From Arctopsyche grandis (taxonomy: Eukaryota; Arthropoda; Insecta; Trichoptera; Hydropsychidae), in NCBI RefSeq assembly GCF_051622035.1, contig NC_135362.1, positions 29,757,001 through 29,821,000 on the forward strand: a DNA stretch of 64,000 nucleotides. Reading direction: 5' to 3'. Positions 24,001 through 31,737 of this stretch are shown one piece after another (positions within the stretch are counted from its first letter, which is position 1; each line of letters begins with the position of its first letter). A program made the translations under genes and the position numbers. The notes beneath the pieces were generated by a model. It was not told the DNA's origin. It saw only the letters and a list, made by a program, of their open reading frames with translations, and did no database searches.

Positions 24001-24285
24001 GCTTAGAAGCGATGGTCGAAACTTGTCTGCCGGTTGAAGAGGGAGAAACAGGTGAAGCTGTGAGACCTTCGGCTGCTCTCGGTTCACATCTAGGTGGAAG
24101 TCTTGGAAGCTTAGCATTGCCGAGTCCTACCGATAGAGGTAATTATAATTTGCCATCAGCAGATGTATTGAGATTTTATATTTAAAATTTATATATATTT
24201 ATTTTTAATTTCAGAGTTTTCTTCTGAAGAATGCTACGCGTCACCTTCTTCAGTGCATCGGTTAAATGGAGGCGTTAGTAAATAA
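9003..24285 (+). CDS. Nf1: Neurofibromin, C-terminal 827 residues (22 exons)
   Basis: Coding exons: 9003-9106, 9383-9469, 9546-9717, 9791-9929, 9998-10156, 10230-10309, 10384-10517, 10593-10733, 10820-10899, 10971-11149, 11221-11345, 11439-11586, 11668-11729, 11959-12042, 14156-14230, 15957-16034, 16115-16241, 16324-16399, 16485-16572, 16647-16745, 23961-24138, 24215-24285 (TAA). All introns are GT-AG and the phases close exactly over 2486 nt. The product matches the region of neurofibromin C-terminal to the GAP and Sec14-PH domains: [46 protein letters not shown]-like [50 protein letters not shown] and [12 protein letters not shown]. Neurofibromin is a cytosolic Ras GTPase-activating protein; the GAP exons lie outside the window. 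The serine-rich linker exons (11439-14230) are least conserved. The last large intron (16746-23960) houses an antisense Cdc42-like gene and many repeats. The final residues are [12 protein letters not shown]. Confidence 0.97.
12043..14155. other. Nf1 intron without recognised insert
   Basis: A 2.1-kb AT-rich intron between the exon ending at 12042 and the exon starting at 14156. I see no embedded gene; only short chance frames and simple AT-rich stretches. Confidence 0.5.
14432..15008 (+). mobile_element. Solo-LTR-like fossil, diverged
   Basis: It begins TGTTGCGTAGGGGTGGG, the same start as the three clearer LTRs at 25949, 27651 and 34956, preceded by ATAC. The right border is uncertain. The interior carries a partial internal duplication (ACCTCCTTATAA occurs twice, near 14550 and 14780). 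It is an old, non-coding LTR fossil in an Nf1 intron. Confidence 0.5.
15018..15245 (+). mobile_element. tRNA-derived SINE, plus copy
   Basis: The 5' part resembles a tRNA-like promoter head (CGGTGGTTG..., then a worn B-box region GGTTCCCGGGGTCAAG). The body shares ATTTGTGACTCCAAGTCGAT and TGCCAATTTATCTGATTTCA with the minus copy at 15600-15826. The two copies form an inverted pair 355 bp apart inside one Nf1 intron. Confidence 0.65.
15246..15599. other. Spacer between inverted SINEs
   Basis: AT-rich, with a T-rich tract (15375-15410) followed by CCAGGAAGGCCTAACAAGTA, which looks like the tail of another minus-strand retroelement of unknown family. No coding sequence. Confidence 0.35.
15600..15826 (-). 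mobile_element. tRNA-derived SINE, minus copy
   Basis: Read on the minus strand it starts AGCGGTATTGCTCGGTGGTT (A-box-like) and carries GGGTTCGATCCCG, a near-perfect RNA polymerase III B box, followed by the same body as the plus copy. It is a SINE head, not a functional tRNA: no cloverleaf or anticodon context is supported. Confidence 0.75.
15845..15945 (+). mobile_element. RTE LINE 3' fragment
   Basis: The stretch around GAGACTGAAATAGC...GGTCACGTAGCTGGAAG...GGACGAAAG is a worn copy of the RTE C-terminal coding segment seen at 19680-19760 and, inverted, at 62520-62590 (the [15 protein letters not shown] segment). It lies just upstream of the acceptor of the Nf1 exon at 15957. Confidence 0.6.
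17272..17538. mobile_element. MITE (GGGTGAAA family), copy 1
   Basis: Terminal inverted repeats GGGTGAAATCACAC / GTGTGATTTCGCCC, flanked by TAA on both sides, consistent with the 3-bp TWA duplication of PIF/Harbinger-type MITEs. The interior includes AAAACACTCCAGGGGG and no coding sequence. It abuts a second copy directly: the TAA between them is shared. Confidence 0.75.
17542..17846. mobile_element. MITE (GGGTGAAA family), copy 2
   Basis: Ends GGGTGAAAACACACTGA / CCGTGTGTTTTCGCCC, flanked by TAA on the left and TTA on the right. It shares the internal words GAAAACACTCCAGGGGG and ACCATGTATATGGGCT with the other copies. It is an immediate neighbour of copy 1, so one inserted at the target site of the other. 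Confidence 0.75.
17852..18160. mobile_element. Foldback MITE carrying a nested MITE
   Basis: About 70-bp arms, 17852-17922 and 18090-18160, are inverted copies (TTACACGAGGCCAATTGTTA on the left, TAACAATTGGCCTCGTGTAA on the right). Between them, 17927-18088 is a truncated third copy of the GGGTGAAA MITE with only its right end (GTGTGTTTTCGCCC). Confidence 0.7.
18383..20284 (-). CDS. Cdc42-like Rho GTPase nested in Nf1 (copy 1, parent-like)
   Basis: Four exons: 20284-20101, 20024-19915, 18912-18715, 18469-18383 (184/110/198/87 nt), encoding 192 residues. Motifs in order: P-loop GDGAVGKT, switch [13 protein letters not shown] (T35 kept), [17 protein letters not shown] switch II with Q61, TQTD in place of the usual [N/T][K/Q]xD base-binding motif, a Rho-type insert helix (EKLAKSRQ), YVECSAL, and a polybasic tail KVKKK with CAAX box CSIM. 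It is closest to Cdc42 (191 residues) by switch and C-terminal helix ([14 protein letters not shown]). Differences from canonical Cdc42 include T at C18 and a CAAX ending in Met, which predicts farnesylation rather than geranylgeranylation. Intron 2 holds RTE fragments. It is transcribed antisense to Nf1 and is probably closest to the ancestor of the downstream array. Confidence 0.93.
18977..19125 (+). mobile_element. RTE LINE fragment in GTPase intron
   Basis: Matches the RTE coding segment around [19 protein letters not shown] and TWTLNAKM of the element at 62316-64000, with small indels. It lies in intron 2 of the nested GTPase. Confidence 0.7.
19420..19905 (+). mobile_element. RTE LINE fragment, larger, in GTPase intron
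   Basis: Open for 114 codons with [21 protein letters not shown]-like [26 protein letters not shown] and [20 protein letters not shown], then [13 protein letters not shown] in a continuation past a stop. Same family as the RTE at the right end of the window (CETWTLN, AGHVARRMDERWTKE). Segments are shuffled and partly repeated relative to the intact element, so it is a rearranged remnant. Confidence 0.8.
20285..21540. other. Upstream flank of nested GTPase, within Nf1 intron
   Basis: No coding exon recognised. The first about 80 bp upstream of the GTPase ATG (for example TTCTGGAATT near 20344) resemble the same position in every array copy, so the likely promoter/5' UTR was duplicated together with the gene. 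The remainder is AT-rich non-coding. Confidence 0.45.
21560..22135 (+). repeat. Unclassified repeat R1, left copy
   Basis: This and 22996-23845 are inverted copies of one element, sharing for example CTCTTTCT-rich, CATGACTTATCGCTACCGCC, ACGATGTACCCCTTTTCTAA and GGGGCACTTGCATACCCCAC (plus-strand wording of this copy). It ends in ACTTCGGTGAGGGAGGG. No coding capacity was recognised. Confidence 0.75.
22505..22855. mobile_element. MITE (GGGTGAAA family), copy 4
   Basis: Ends GGGCGAAAACACACTGA / TCAGTGTGTTTTCGCCC, inverted relative to 17542-17846 in its interior (TACATGGTACACAG, CTGGAGTGTTTTCGGTGATA). It lies between the R1 repeats in a stretch of Nf1 intron. The array copies of this intron (for example 38881-38960) lack it, so it inserted after the array's founding duplication or in this copy only. 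Confidence 0.75.
22996..23845 (-). repeat. Unclassified repeat R1, right copy, with an insertion
   Basis: Reverse-oriented partner of 21560-22135, split by the 286-bp foldback at 23068-23353. Array copies of this intron lack R1 here: they run from GATTTATGTAAG to CCGACGTGTTTTAAAATTG, so R1 is an insertion in the parent locus. Confidence 0.75.
23068..23353. mobile_element. Palindromic foldback built of short phrases
   Basis: Inserted in R1 with GGTTTT on both sides (23062-23067 and 23354-23359); the uninterrupted R1 copy shows the joined site once. The insert is a near palindrome centred near 23190 (ACTGGTTAACCGATTTTAGG). It is composed of variants such as GGTCACACTAAAACT, GGTCACCCCCTAAAATC, GGTCACGATAAAACT and the direct repeat CGATCTAGAGCGACCGGTTG (twice). 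Confidence 0.75.
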
Positions 24286-25479
24286 ATTTTGTAAGCTTTC
24301 CGTTACCGATGATTTCTCCCGACCCGAATATAACCCACCTACCTCCAAATTTGAATCATATTAGATCTCTGATATTGGCTTGTTCAAATCGCAGAAATTT
24401 TATTTATTATCATAATATATTGCTTAACATTTTTTTAGATATAATTTCAGAGATAATTGTGATTCAAAATAGAACAAATTGATCCCGAATTACACTATGT
24501 AGTATGTTATTTTAAGTAGCGCATTATATTTTAAATTTTTTAAGTATCATTTATTTATTGATTTCGAAAGTGTATTAAATTTCGCGTAATGTTAAATCAT
24601 TCTCAATGTGATACTTATTTTTATGTTTATTATTATTATATAATTTTTTGTCGATATTCAAAGCGATGGAATCGAGAAAGATTAATGATAAAAAAAATGA
24701 ATAGCTTTGTTTTTTCGATGTATAATTTGTGTACAAAATTGCTGAACAGTATTACGATATTATTTTATGAATTAATTTGTGCTGATAACTTAAATCCAGT
24801 GAATCTCCTAATCCGACCATATAGAGTAATTTTTTTATAGTATTTTCATGTCTAGTTTTATGTATTTATAAAAAGTAAATAAAAGGATAAAACTTAAAAG
24901 CTTTATTTGTATTATGTATTTTTAAGAAATGAGTGTTCGAATGTACGCACATATTATAATTGTAAATTATTGTTAACATATATTATACATAATAATGGTA
25001 CATTTTGAAATCATTCGTAAACTATATTTGTAGATGTTAATTTTGGAAGCGTACACACTTTATTATATAATCAATGGATTCGTGTGTATGAATTGCTGTA
25101 CGTTTAAAAATAATAATGTGATGTTTTGTAACGTAAATTAAAATTTGGGGAAAACATCAAGAGAATTAATGTTGTGATTTTTTTCGCTGTTGTGTTGTCA
25201 AATTTAATGAAATTATTATTATTAAGTTTATAGATGGTAATTTGATCACACATTAGGTAACGAAATCGTATCAATTACACTTTAGGTTTCATATTAATAT
25301 TTTTTAATACTTCATTCTATATTTTTATAGATAATTTTTATTCAAGAAACTACTTATGTATGTATGTAGTAATATTATATTTTCAAAAACGGCAAATATT
25401 ATATTTATTATACATACATTTCATTGATATGAAATGACCTTTATTACTACTGTATACTTATTTCCTTTCTTATGCGTAG
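24286..25479 (+). other. Nf1: Nf1 3' UTR and downstream flank
   Basis: Follows the Nf1 TAA. A canonical AATAAA at 24878-24883 is a plausible poly(A) signal about 600 bp after the stop; others occur nearby. No coding frame. A fragment like 24945-25010 (CACATATTATA-ATTGTAAATTATTG) reappears at 55345-55380. Confidence 0.5.
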
Positions 25480-25795
25480 TGAAAAGAAAGTATAAGCACA
25501 ACTCTAATACTTTTAAAACTTAAAAGAAAAAAGTACATACTATATATTTTTGTTGATTTTGAATTGTGTACTTCCATATCTGTGATAAATAATAATTAAT
25601 AAATGATTTACTATGAAATTGTTAAAATTTGTTGAAATCGATCAACCAAATTGTGATCGTTTATTGTTATTTCTTCATTGTAATCGATCGTTGGATTTTC
25701 TTCTTCACATTCTAAAAAAGCGTACTACGTATAAGAAAGTTTTGTAGACGCTGTCGTTTACTTCATTGTAATCAAACATGATATTTTAATTTAGG
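25480..25795. repeat. Nf1 flank segment present in every array unit
   Basis: The segment containing ACTTCCATATCTGTGATAAA, GAAATTGTTAAAATTTGTTG and TAATCGATCGTTGGATTTTC recurs at 35342-35570, 40010-40265, 44320-44545, 48160-48415 and 52425-52645, each time just left of a GTPase copy. It marks the right edge of the duplicated parental block; homology to the array stops near 25795. Confidence 0.85.
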
Positions 25796-25948
25796 TTGTG
25801 GCTATTTGCAGGTACTATATCTGCGACAGGCGCAAAGTCTTCTGCGCATGCGCGTGAACTGTCACTGTCAGCGTGTTTACTGTTTAAAATTTTGTTCGAA
25901 CCCGTAAAGTGACGTAGAGTAAAATATATAATCCAAATTAGTTAATAT

Positions 25949-26289
25949 TGTTGCGTAGGGGTGGGTGGAGGATCCAAGTAAAAGGCCAACAGTCGTCTCA
26001 CAGCATTTATTTATGATTAAGGAGATACACGCACTGGCAGTGCTCAGTCCAGAATGACATGATATCGCCTATGTACCGCCATTTAAAGGGGTAGATCTCT
26101 CAGGACGTCTAATCTGTTTACCTACTGTATAGTCACGTATTCGGATATGTATTCCCACGGTATGAGAAGTGCAATCATTGTTTAGCTTTCATGCACTTAG
26201 CTTATCGCTAATCCTTAAAACCACTTACGCCGGTCACACGGTCTAATCCGATCGCAATTACTCGGCGGCTCTTTTTAGTATACGTAACA
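25949..26289 (+). mobile_element. Solo LTR fossil
   Basis: TGTTGCGTAGGGG...TACGTAACA with the 4-bp duplication ATAT on both sides (25945-25948, 26290-26293). A 4-bp duplication and TG...CA ends suit a Ty3/Gypsy-like LTR; the family is not proven as there is no coding part. Related to 27651-28047 and 34956-35337. Confidence 0.8.
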
Positions 26290-26329
26290 ATATTACTAAT
26301 TGTTAGAAAATTATGATCATATACAACGT

Positions 26330-26505
26330 ATAATACCTACATATAGCCAATAGTTCGCAGATATAAGTATAGTACCTGCAAATAGCCAATAATTCGCAGA
26401 TATAGTACCTGCAATTAGCCAATAATTCACAGATATAGTACCTGCAAATAGCAAATAATTCGCATATATATATATATATATATATATAGTACCTGCAAAT
26501 AGCCA
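26330..26505. repeat. Minisatellite of about 35 bp unit
   Basis: About five diverged repeats of the pattern ATAGTACCTGCAAATAGCCA + ATAATTCGCAGAT. The second-last is expanded by a (TA)n run at 26465-26490. It forms the right subterminal region of the TIR element 25798-26506. Confidence 0.8.
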
Positions 26506-26506
26506 C

Positions 26507-27193
26507 GAGCTACTTTAATTTGTGTAATTAATCTCACAAAGAAAAACTTTGATATACATATATAATGCATACATAGCATTGAAAACGAAAAATAGTATAT
26601 TCGACTATGATTTTAATGTAACTTGTACGACTTTTCGTTGATAAAAAAAACTCTTTTCATATTATTTTTGTATTTTATGAAAAAAAACACAAACAGTATT
26701 CAGTGAAATTAAATGTTAAATTGGTGTTTTAACGGCGACATATACATTTAGTTGATATATTCATTGTTGTACGATTCATTAATGAACACCAATAGATATT
26801 ATAAGGATTGTGGAAAAATTATACGTATTTATATATGTACATGTATGTCAAACATAACATTAATAGTGTAAGACTTCATCTTTTTCTATAGACATGTTAT
26901 TTATTATTTTATCGTACAAAAACCAGCGTTGATTTTTTTTATAACTTGTGATTGAAACCTTGCCAGCTAATTTATATATGAAATATTTATTTATTATGTG
27001 TATGTATTGAATCTACAAAGCTGTGATGTAGAGAGGTCATCCTCGAACGTTGTCCGCGAGCTCACAAATATATGAATCAATGATGATGATGATGATCCTC
27101 GTGAATATACTTACATATTTCACCGCAGAGCGGAAGCTATCGTGCGATGTGAACTGAATGTCTTGAATAGCTGCAGCTCTGTCTATATTAAAT

Positions 27194-27195
<2 letters not shown>
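26507..27195. other. AT-rich non-coding
   Basis: No gene or known repeat recognised; includes a short (ATG)n run at 27078-27095. Confidence 0.4.

Positions 27196-27196
<1 letters not shown>

Positions 27197-27280
<84 letters not shown>
27197..27280. repeat. (TA)n microsatellite
   Basis: About 40 uninterrupted TA dinucleotides. The same neighbouring sequence (GTACATCATGCATGTGATGT) occurs beside another TA tract at 56785-56810, showing the region was duplicated. Confidence 0.9.
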
Positions 27281-27283
<3 letters not shown>

Positions 27284-27284
27284 G

Positions 27285-27580
27285 TATATTTATGCGGACA
27301 TTATTATTATTGTCTTTGTACATCATGCATGTGATGTATAATGTAAATGATATTTTTGTACAAATTTGAGGATGCCAAATAGACATGTGAAATGTGTTTC
27401 CCACTTACACTGAATATGTGTACACACAATTATTTGTATTTAATATATTTATATTCATGTTGAAAAAAATACATCGTCATGCTTATTCATGCATTATATG
27501 TGACTTTTATTCACCTGTCATTTCAATCCAATTTCCCGAGAAATAAAATAAATAAATATTATTTTTACTTTATCATAGAT
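27285..27580. repeat. Flank duplicated to the eighth GTPase unit
   Basis: The words GTACATCATGCATGTGATGT and ACCTGTCATTTCAATCCAAT (ending in AAATAAATATTATTTTTACT) reappear at 56785-56876 and 60780-60940, the latter leading directly into GTPase copy 8. The two parts are separated there by a LINE insertion. Confidence 0.8.
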
Positions 27581-27650
27581 GAAGTTTTGCTGTTTTGATA
27601 AAATTCGACTGAAGATTTTGACTCATTTGAACAGAGAAATGTTATTATAT

Positions 27651-28047
27651 TGTTACGTATACTAAAAAGAGCCGCCGAGTAATTGCGAACGGATTAGGCT
27701 GGGTAGCGTCCTGAGAGACCGTGTGACCGGTGTAAGTGGTTTTAAGGATTAGCGACAAGCTAAGTGCGTGTAGGCTAAACAATGGCGATGGCGTATTGGT
27801 CCTTTCGCAGAATTGACCTGTACCGTGGGAGCGAATGTCGGGGGAAGACATATCCGTACGTGACCATAACAATAGGTAAACAGATTAGACGTCCTGAGAG
27901 ATCTATCCCTTATAAGGCGATACTTAGGCGATATCATGTCATTCTGGACTGAGCACTGCCAGTGCGCGTATCTCCTTAATCATCAATAAATGATGTGAAA
28001 CGACTGTTGGCCTTTTACTTGGATCCTCCACCCACCCCTACGCAACA
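27651..28047 (-). mobile_element. Solo LTR fossil (minus)
   Basis: Inverse orientation of the 25949 LTR: it starts TGTTACGTA and ends CCCCTACGCAACA, with ATAT at both flanks. Inserted 19 bp into a hAT-type MITE. Non-coding. Confidence 0.8.
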
Positions 28048-28159
28048 ATATTAATAGAAACGCCTTTACGAATAAATACATTGTTTCAATATTACGCGGT
28101 ACGTCTCCATAACTACGCTAAAACGCATGGAATACAATCAGGGTCATAACTTATTCACT

Positions 28160-28850
28160 ACAGAAATTAGAGTTGTATTTTGATATAGATTTTTTACAAT
28201 TTGAGTATATGGTGGTGTTGGGCGTTGGTGGCCAATCCGTTTCTTTTCTCAGTTGACGGATTATTTTTATCCACTTTTTTTTATTTGTCTGTCCTTGGGA
28301 ACTATAGGGCGGGTTAAAGGTTTCGACCGTTTCCCGGCCTATGGAAACTCAGTTGAGTTTGGAAGAGGATCGTTAATTTTTGTTCAATTGTTACAATGGT
28401 TATTGTATGTACGAAGAGGTTGAGCTTCGAAGAAGTGAGCTGGTTGAACTCCGGAGGTTCACTCTGGTGTTGGGAGCTGGTGCGTCACTTTATATACGTT
28501 CTGGCTTGAAGCGTGCCGTGTGGAGATGCTTTGTCTTCGTTTCCAGGACACGTGTTGACCTGTTTTCGAGGCACGTTTGTTATAGCTATGGGGTCAGCGC
28601 CAGGACGACGTTCGTTTGAGAATGCGGTTGTGTGCCACGTGTAAACGACTTTTCAAGACATGTGTTACGGTTGCCTGATGACAACTGTTGGGTTTCGTTC
28701 GTTTTACGATCGAGCGATGAACTCTTTCTTCTGGAATTGTCAAAGGGGACGTTGCCCTTGAGTTATGCATGTTTGTACAGGATCGATGATGAGATGACTG
28801 GTTTTGATTCGTAATAGCACAAGTTGTACTATATTCCTACAGAACTAAGA
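28160..28850. other. Unclassified insert, less AT-rich
   Basis: Base composition is visibly richer in G than the neighbours (for example GGTGGTGTTGGGCGTTGGTG near 28210). It lies inside the broken MITE. Short frames (28380-28619, 28632-28814) have no recognisable motif. It may be an unknown mobile element fragment. Confidence 0.4.
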
Positions 28851-28904
28851 TAAAAAAAAATATTGAGATAGAAAACCAATCCTTATAAACGTGGTGAAAT
28901 AAAA

Positions 28905-29215
28905 AATTTGCCAAATAAATGAAAAATAGGACGGATATTATTTTAAAGCATAACATAAATATAACAATTAATAGGAAAAATATCTGACTATTGATTCCAA
29001 TACTCACTTTCAGCGTAAAAATCCTAAATTTTGAGTTAAAGACCGCAAAAGCCAAAAAACTGTAAAAATCGCGGATTTTTTTAAACGCTCATATCTCGTA
29101 AACGATCACCCACCAACAAAAATCAATATCATATTCGAATTCAGTGGGTCAAACTTAGTAAAGATTGGCTAGTCTCCGCTCTGGTTTTTTTTTTTGTTGC
29201 TCAGTGTAATTGGTC
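28905..29215. mobile_element. Second copy of the 8455-8970 MITE-like repeat
   Basis: Shares ATCTGACTATTGATTCCAAT, ACGCTCATATCTC, AGTGGGTCAAACTTAGTA and AGTCTCCGCTC with the element at 8455-8970, and ends in TTGTTGCTCAGTGTAAT. The left arm is missing or replaced. Confidence 0.6.
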
Positions 29216-29244
29216 ATTAATATAATTGAGTATTCGGCGCCACC

Positions 29245-29292
29245 AAGAGAAATGTTTTTACATGTATTTAAAAATATTATTACATTTCTCTG
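29245..29292. mobile_element. 48-bp miniature hAT derivative
   Basis: AAGAGAAATG...CATTTCTCTG with nearly identical 8-bp flanks GCGCCACC and GTGCCACC. It is the same terminal repeat as the 27632-29632 MITE but with almost no interior, and it sits inside that older copy. Confidence 0.6.
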
Positions 29293-29639
29293 GTGCCACC
29301 ACTGAAATGTTATGTAGAATGCGGGCGATCGCCATGACACTTTTAAAAACTGTCAAACTACGATGTTTATTGAATAATATGTTACTTAAATGATCAATTT
29401 ACTTATAAAATATACCCCATGTTGTTTATGATGTGTTTTTGAATGCATTGTGCAATTTTTAACGATGCACTTGCCCATTGCCCTTGCCCAGAGAAGTTTT
29501 TATCGGACATACGTCGACCACCAAGCATAAAATAAGACTGATGTTAAAATTATTCAGGATTGTCTGTGGACAATCGTCACTTGACAAAAATATAATGCCT
29601 AAAGCCACTTATATTATTATAACATTTCTCTGCATTTGA

Positions 29640-30243
29640 ACTCGGAATCTATCACTGATGTGTGTGATGACGTTTCGGGTGTATTTTGGAGATTATTCAA
29701 ACACCGTTAATCTTATGGAGTGTTAAATTGGACAGACCATAATGTTGGGAAAAGGTAAATGAACGAGTCATTTCAATGAGGGATTTTCCCCGACTAAAAG
29801 GTATAAAGTAGTTGAATATTTTAAGCCAACTGAACGAGAAAATAAATATGCAGATGAGCGAGCTATAATTTTTTCAATTGAAATTATGTCTGATATTTTT
29901 TACACATGCAATAATAATATGAATAATGATTGAGATACAGTTAAAAACTTCTTACAAAATCGATATTTAATTGGCAAATGGATATGTGAAGTTTATTTTT
30001 TACATTTTGAAAACAAATGCAATTAATTTAAACAAAAATACATTTTCAAAACACGTTCAGTTCTGATTTATAAAGTAATCGATATTTGTGTAAAAAATTA
30101 ATCCATATATGAAAATCCAAACTTTTCTGGTAAAATGTTCATAAACTAGAAAGAATTTCAGTTCTTTAATTCTATTAACTGAATAATATGCAAGTGAATT
30201 TTTGAATATAGATTACATTTAATAATACACTAAGAAGAAAAGA
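29640..30243. other. Non-coding left flank of array unit 2
   Basis: No gene. From about 29920 on, it resembles the sequence left of the other GTPase copies (for example GTAATCGATATTTGTGTAAA near 30087 and 35608). Confidence 0.45.
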
Positions 30244-31050
30244 TCACATAAGACTGCATAACTTTTTAATAGTTTTCCGTTTTATAAAAGTGGCCATGAT
30301 TGCTTCGTCAAATACGTCCTTTAAACCTTCATACAATGGGATAATAATTACTTTTCAATATTTTTATTAAATACATCATTTAAAAATACAAATTGTTAAA
30401 TACAACCAACCCGTGTCAGAGCCGAACATTCAACATATTTAACAGCTTTCAGTTCTTCAGCCAAATTTTTCCCTTCTTCGGACTGAATAACTTTCTCTCT
30501 TATATTCCCTAATTCATTGATAATTTGGGATCGTCTCTTTGATCTATCTTAGTGCCGACTAATAAAAACGGAGTTTGCTTATTGAAACGGGCGATCTCTG
30601 GAATCCAATGCACCACAGAATAAGAAATTAAAATATTTGAATTAAAATTATTGATAATTTTGCACGTCTATTATGTATGCGAATGCTTACATACGAGTTA
30701 ACTCTTTCAAACGAATATGGATTAACGACACTGAAACAGGCCAGAAACACATCTGTGTATGAATAAACCAACAACCTTAACCCATCGAATTCTTCCTGTC
30801 CTGGAATATAAAAATACATAATTTAAATATTTTATTCAGTATACATTAAATCGAATATGATTATACCTGCTGTGTCGAATAAGCAAATATCGTGAGGTTC
30901 TCGTCCAATATTCACCACTACTTTACAGTTGTCAAAGCCCTGCGGGACGTAGTCTACTGGAAATTCATTATTAGCATAACTCATCACCATTGTCGTTTTG
31001 CCGACTGCACCATCTCCTACTATCACACATTTTATTGTTTTATTCGCCAT
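30244..31050 (-). pseudogene. Cdc42-like GTPase copy 2, pseudogene
   Basis: Exon equivalents 31050-30867, 30800-30691, 30607-30411, 30330-30244. Exon 1 begins MANKTIKC and keeps GDGAVGKT, but switch I reads [10 protein letters not shown], with the Mg-binding T35 replaced by Q and Y40 by C. Exon 3 is 197 nt instead of 198: one T is missing near 30523, shifting the frame. The acceptors before exon 3 (GCAT instead of GCAG) and before exon 4 (TATG instead of TAG) are both lost. The last exon still ends in CSLM-stop. Three independent lesions make this a dead copy. The downstream LINE at 32592-34015 and hAT MITE at 31410-31736 belong to the same unit. Confidence 0.9.
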
Positions 31051-31409
31051 TTTTCCACGGTGCTGTGAGGGATTGTGTTTGTTGTGTTGATTATATTCTG
31101 GAATTATTATGAAATCGCACTCAAAACATATTTTTTACTATCATTTTATTTTTATTTAGAGTTGTTAAGCTAATTTTTTTAATTCGAGGCTGCTCTCCGA
31201 ACAGGGCCGCGCCTAGGAGTGCAAACTTAAATTTTATCAGCATTTGTATAAATCATATTAATTCGGGGTCTAGTGTTGACAATTTTAATCACAGTTAAAA
31301 TTTACCAGAAAAACAGACAGAAAACCAAAACATTTAGTTCTGAACAGGACCAGATGACGAGAGAGACTGAACGTTTTCAAGTTCATCCATGAAAAAATAG
31401 TGTTTTTAC
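31051..31409. promoter_or_regulatory. Conserved GTPase 5' flank (candidate promoter)
   Basis: The 100 bp upstream of each array GTPase ATG share TTGTGTTTGTTGTGTTGATT and TATATTCTGGAATTATTATG on the plus strand (for example 31070-31120, 36605-36660, 41340-41390, 49480-49530). Retention in all copies is the only evidence of function; no TATA or initiator was assigned. Confidence 0.35.
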
Positions 31410-31736
31410 CAGAGAAATGTTATAATAATAGAATAGCCCTTACGAATTACGAATTAAATACGCTACAACGCACGGAATACAATCGGATCAATTTACTTAT
31501 AAAAATATATCCCATGTTGTTTATTGTGTGTTTTTGAATGCACTGTGCAATTTTTAACGATGCTTGCCCATCTTACGAGTAATATAAACAAACAGATCAG
31601 TTTTTATCGGACATACGTCAAGCACCAAGCATCAAATACAACTGATGCTAAAATTATTTAGGATTTTCTGTGGATAATCGTCACTTGACAACAATATGAC
31701 GCCTAAAGCCACTTCTATTATTATAAAATTTCTCTG
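31410..31736. mobile_element. hAT-type MITE in unit 2
   Basis: CAGAGAAATGTTATAATAAT...TTTCTCTG, flanked by GTTTTTAC (31402-31409) and GTTTTCAC (31737-31744), an 8-bp duplication. Units 5 and 7 (45940, 54045) show the unoccupied site GTGTTTTTACCCCCAATCC. Confidence 0.85.
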
Positions 31737-31737
31737 G

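Larger units (their letters stand above)
25798..26506. mobile_element. TIR element with subterminal minisatellite and LTR insert
   Basis: The ends are perfect inverted repeats of 23 bp, starting GTGGCTATTTGCAGGTAC on the left and ending GTACCTGCAAATAGCCAC on the right. The right subterminal part is a minisatellite. A solo LTR (25949-26289) is inserted within. Non-coding. No clear target duplication. Confidence 0.7.
27632..29632. mobile_element. hAT-type MITE blown apart by later insertions
   Basis: Left end CAGAGAAATGTTAT and right end ATAACATTTCTCTG, with an exact 8-bp duplication CATTTGAA outside both ends (27624-27631, 29633-29640). The body matches the roughly 356-bp MITE copies in the array. 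Here it is interrupted by a solo LTR (27651-28047) and by a compound insert (about 28160-29385). Confidence 0.85.

Noticed and set aside
27142-27404. Open frames across the (TA)n tract on both strands
   Set aside because: They consist of YIYIYI-type translations of a microsatellite and carry no gene signal.
28380-28814. Two short frames as a host gene
   Set aside because: No recognised motif, no splice sites of note, and they lie in an insert within a mobile element.
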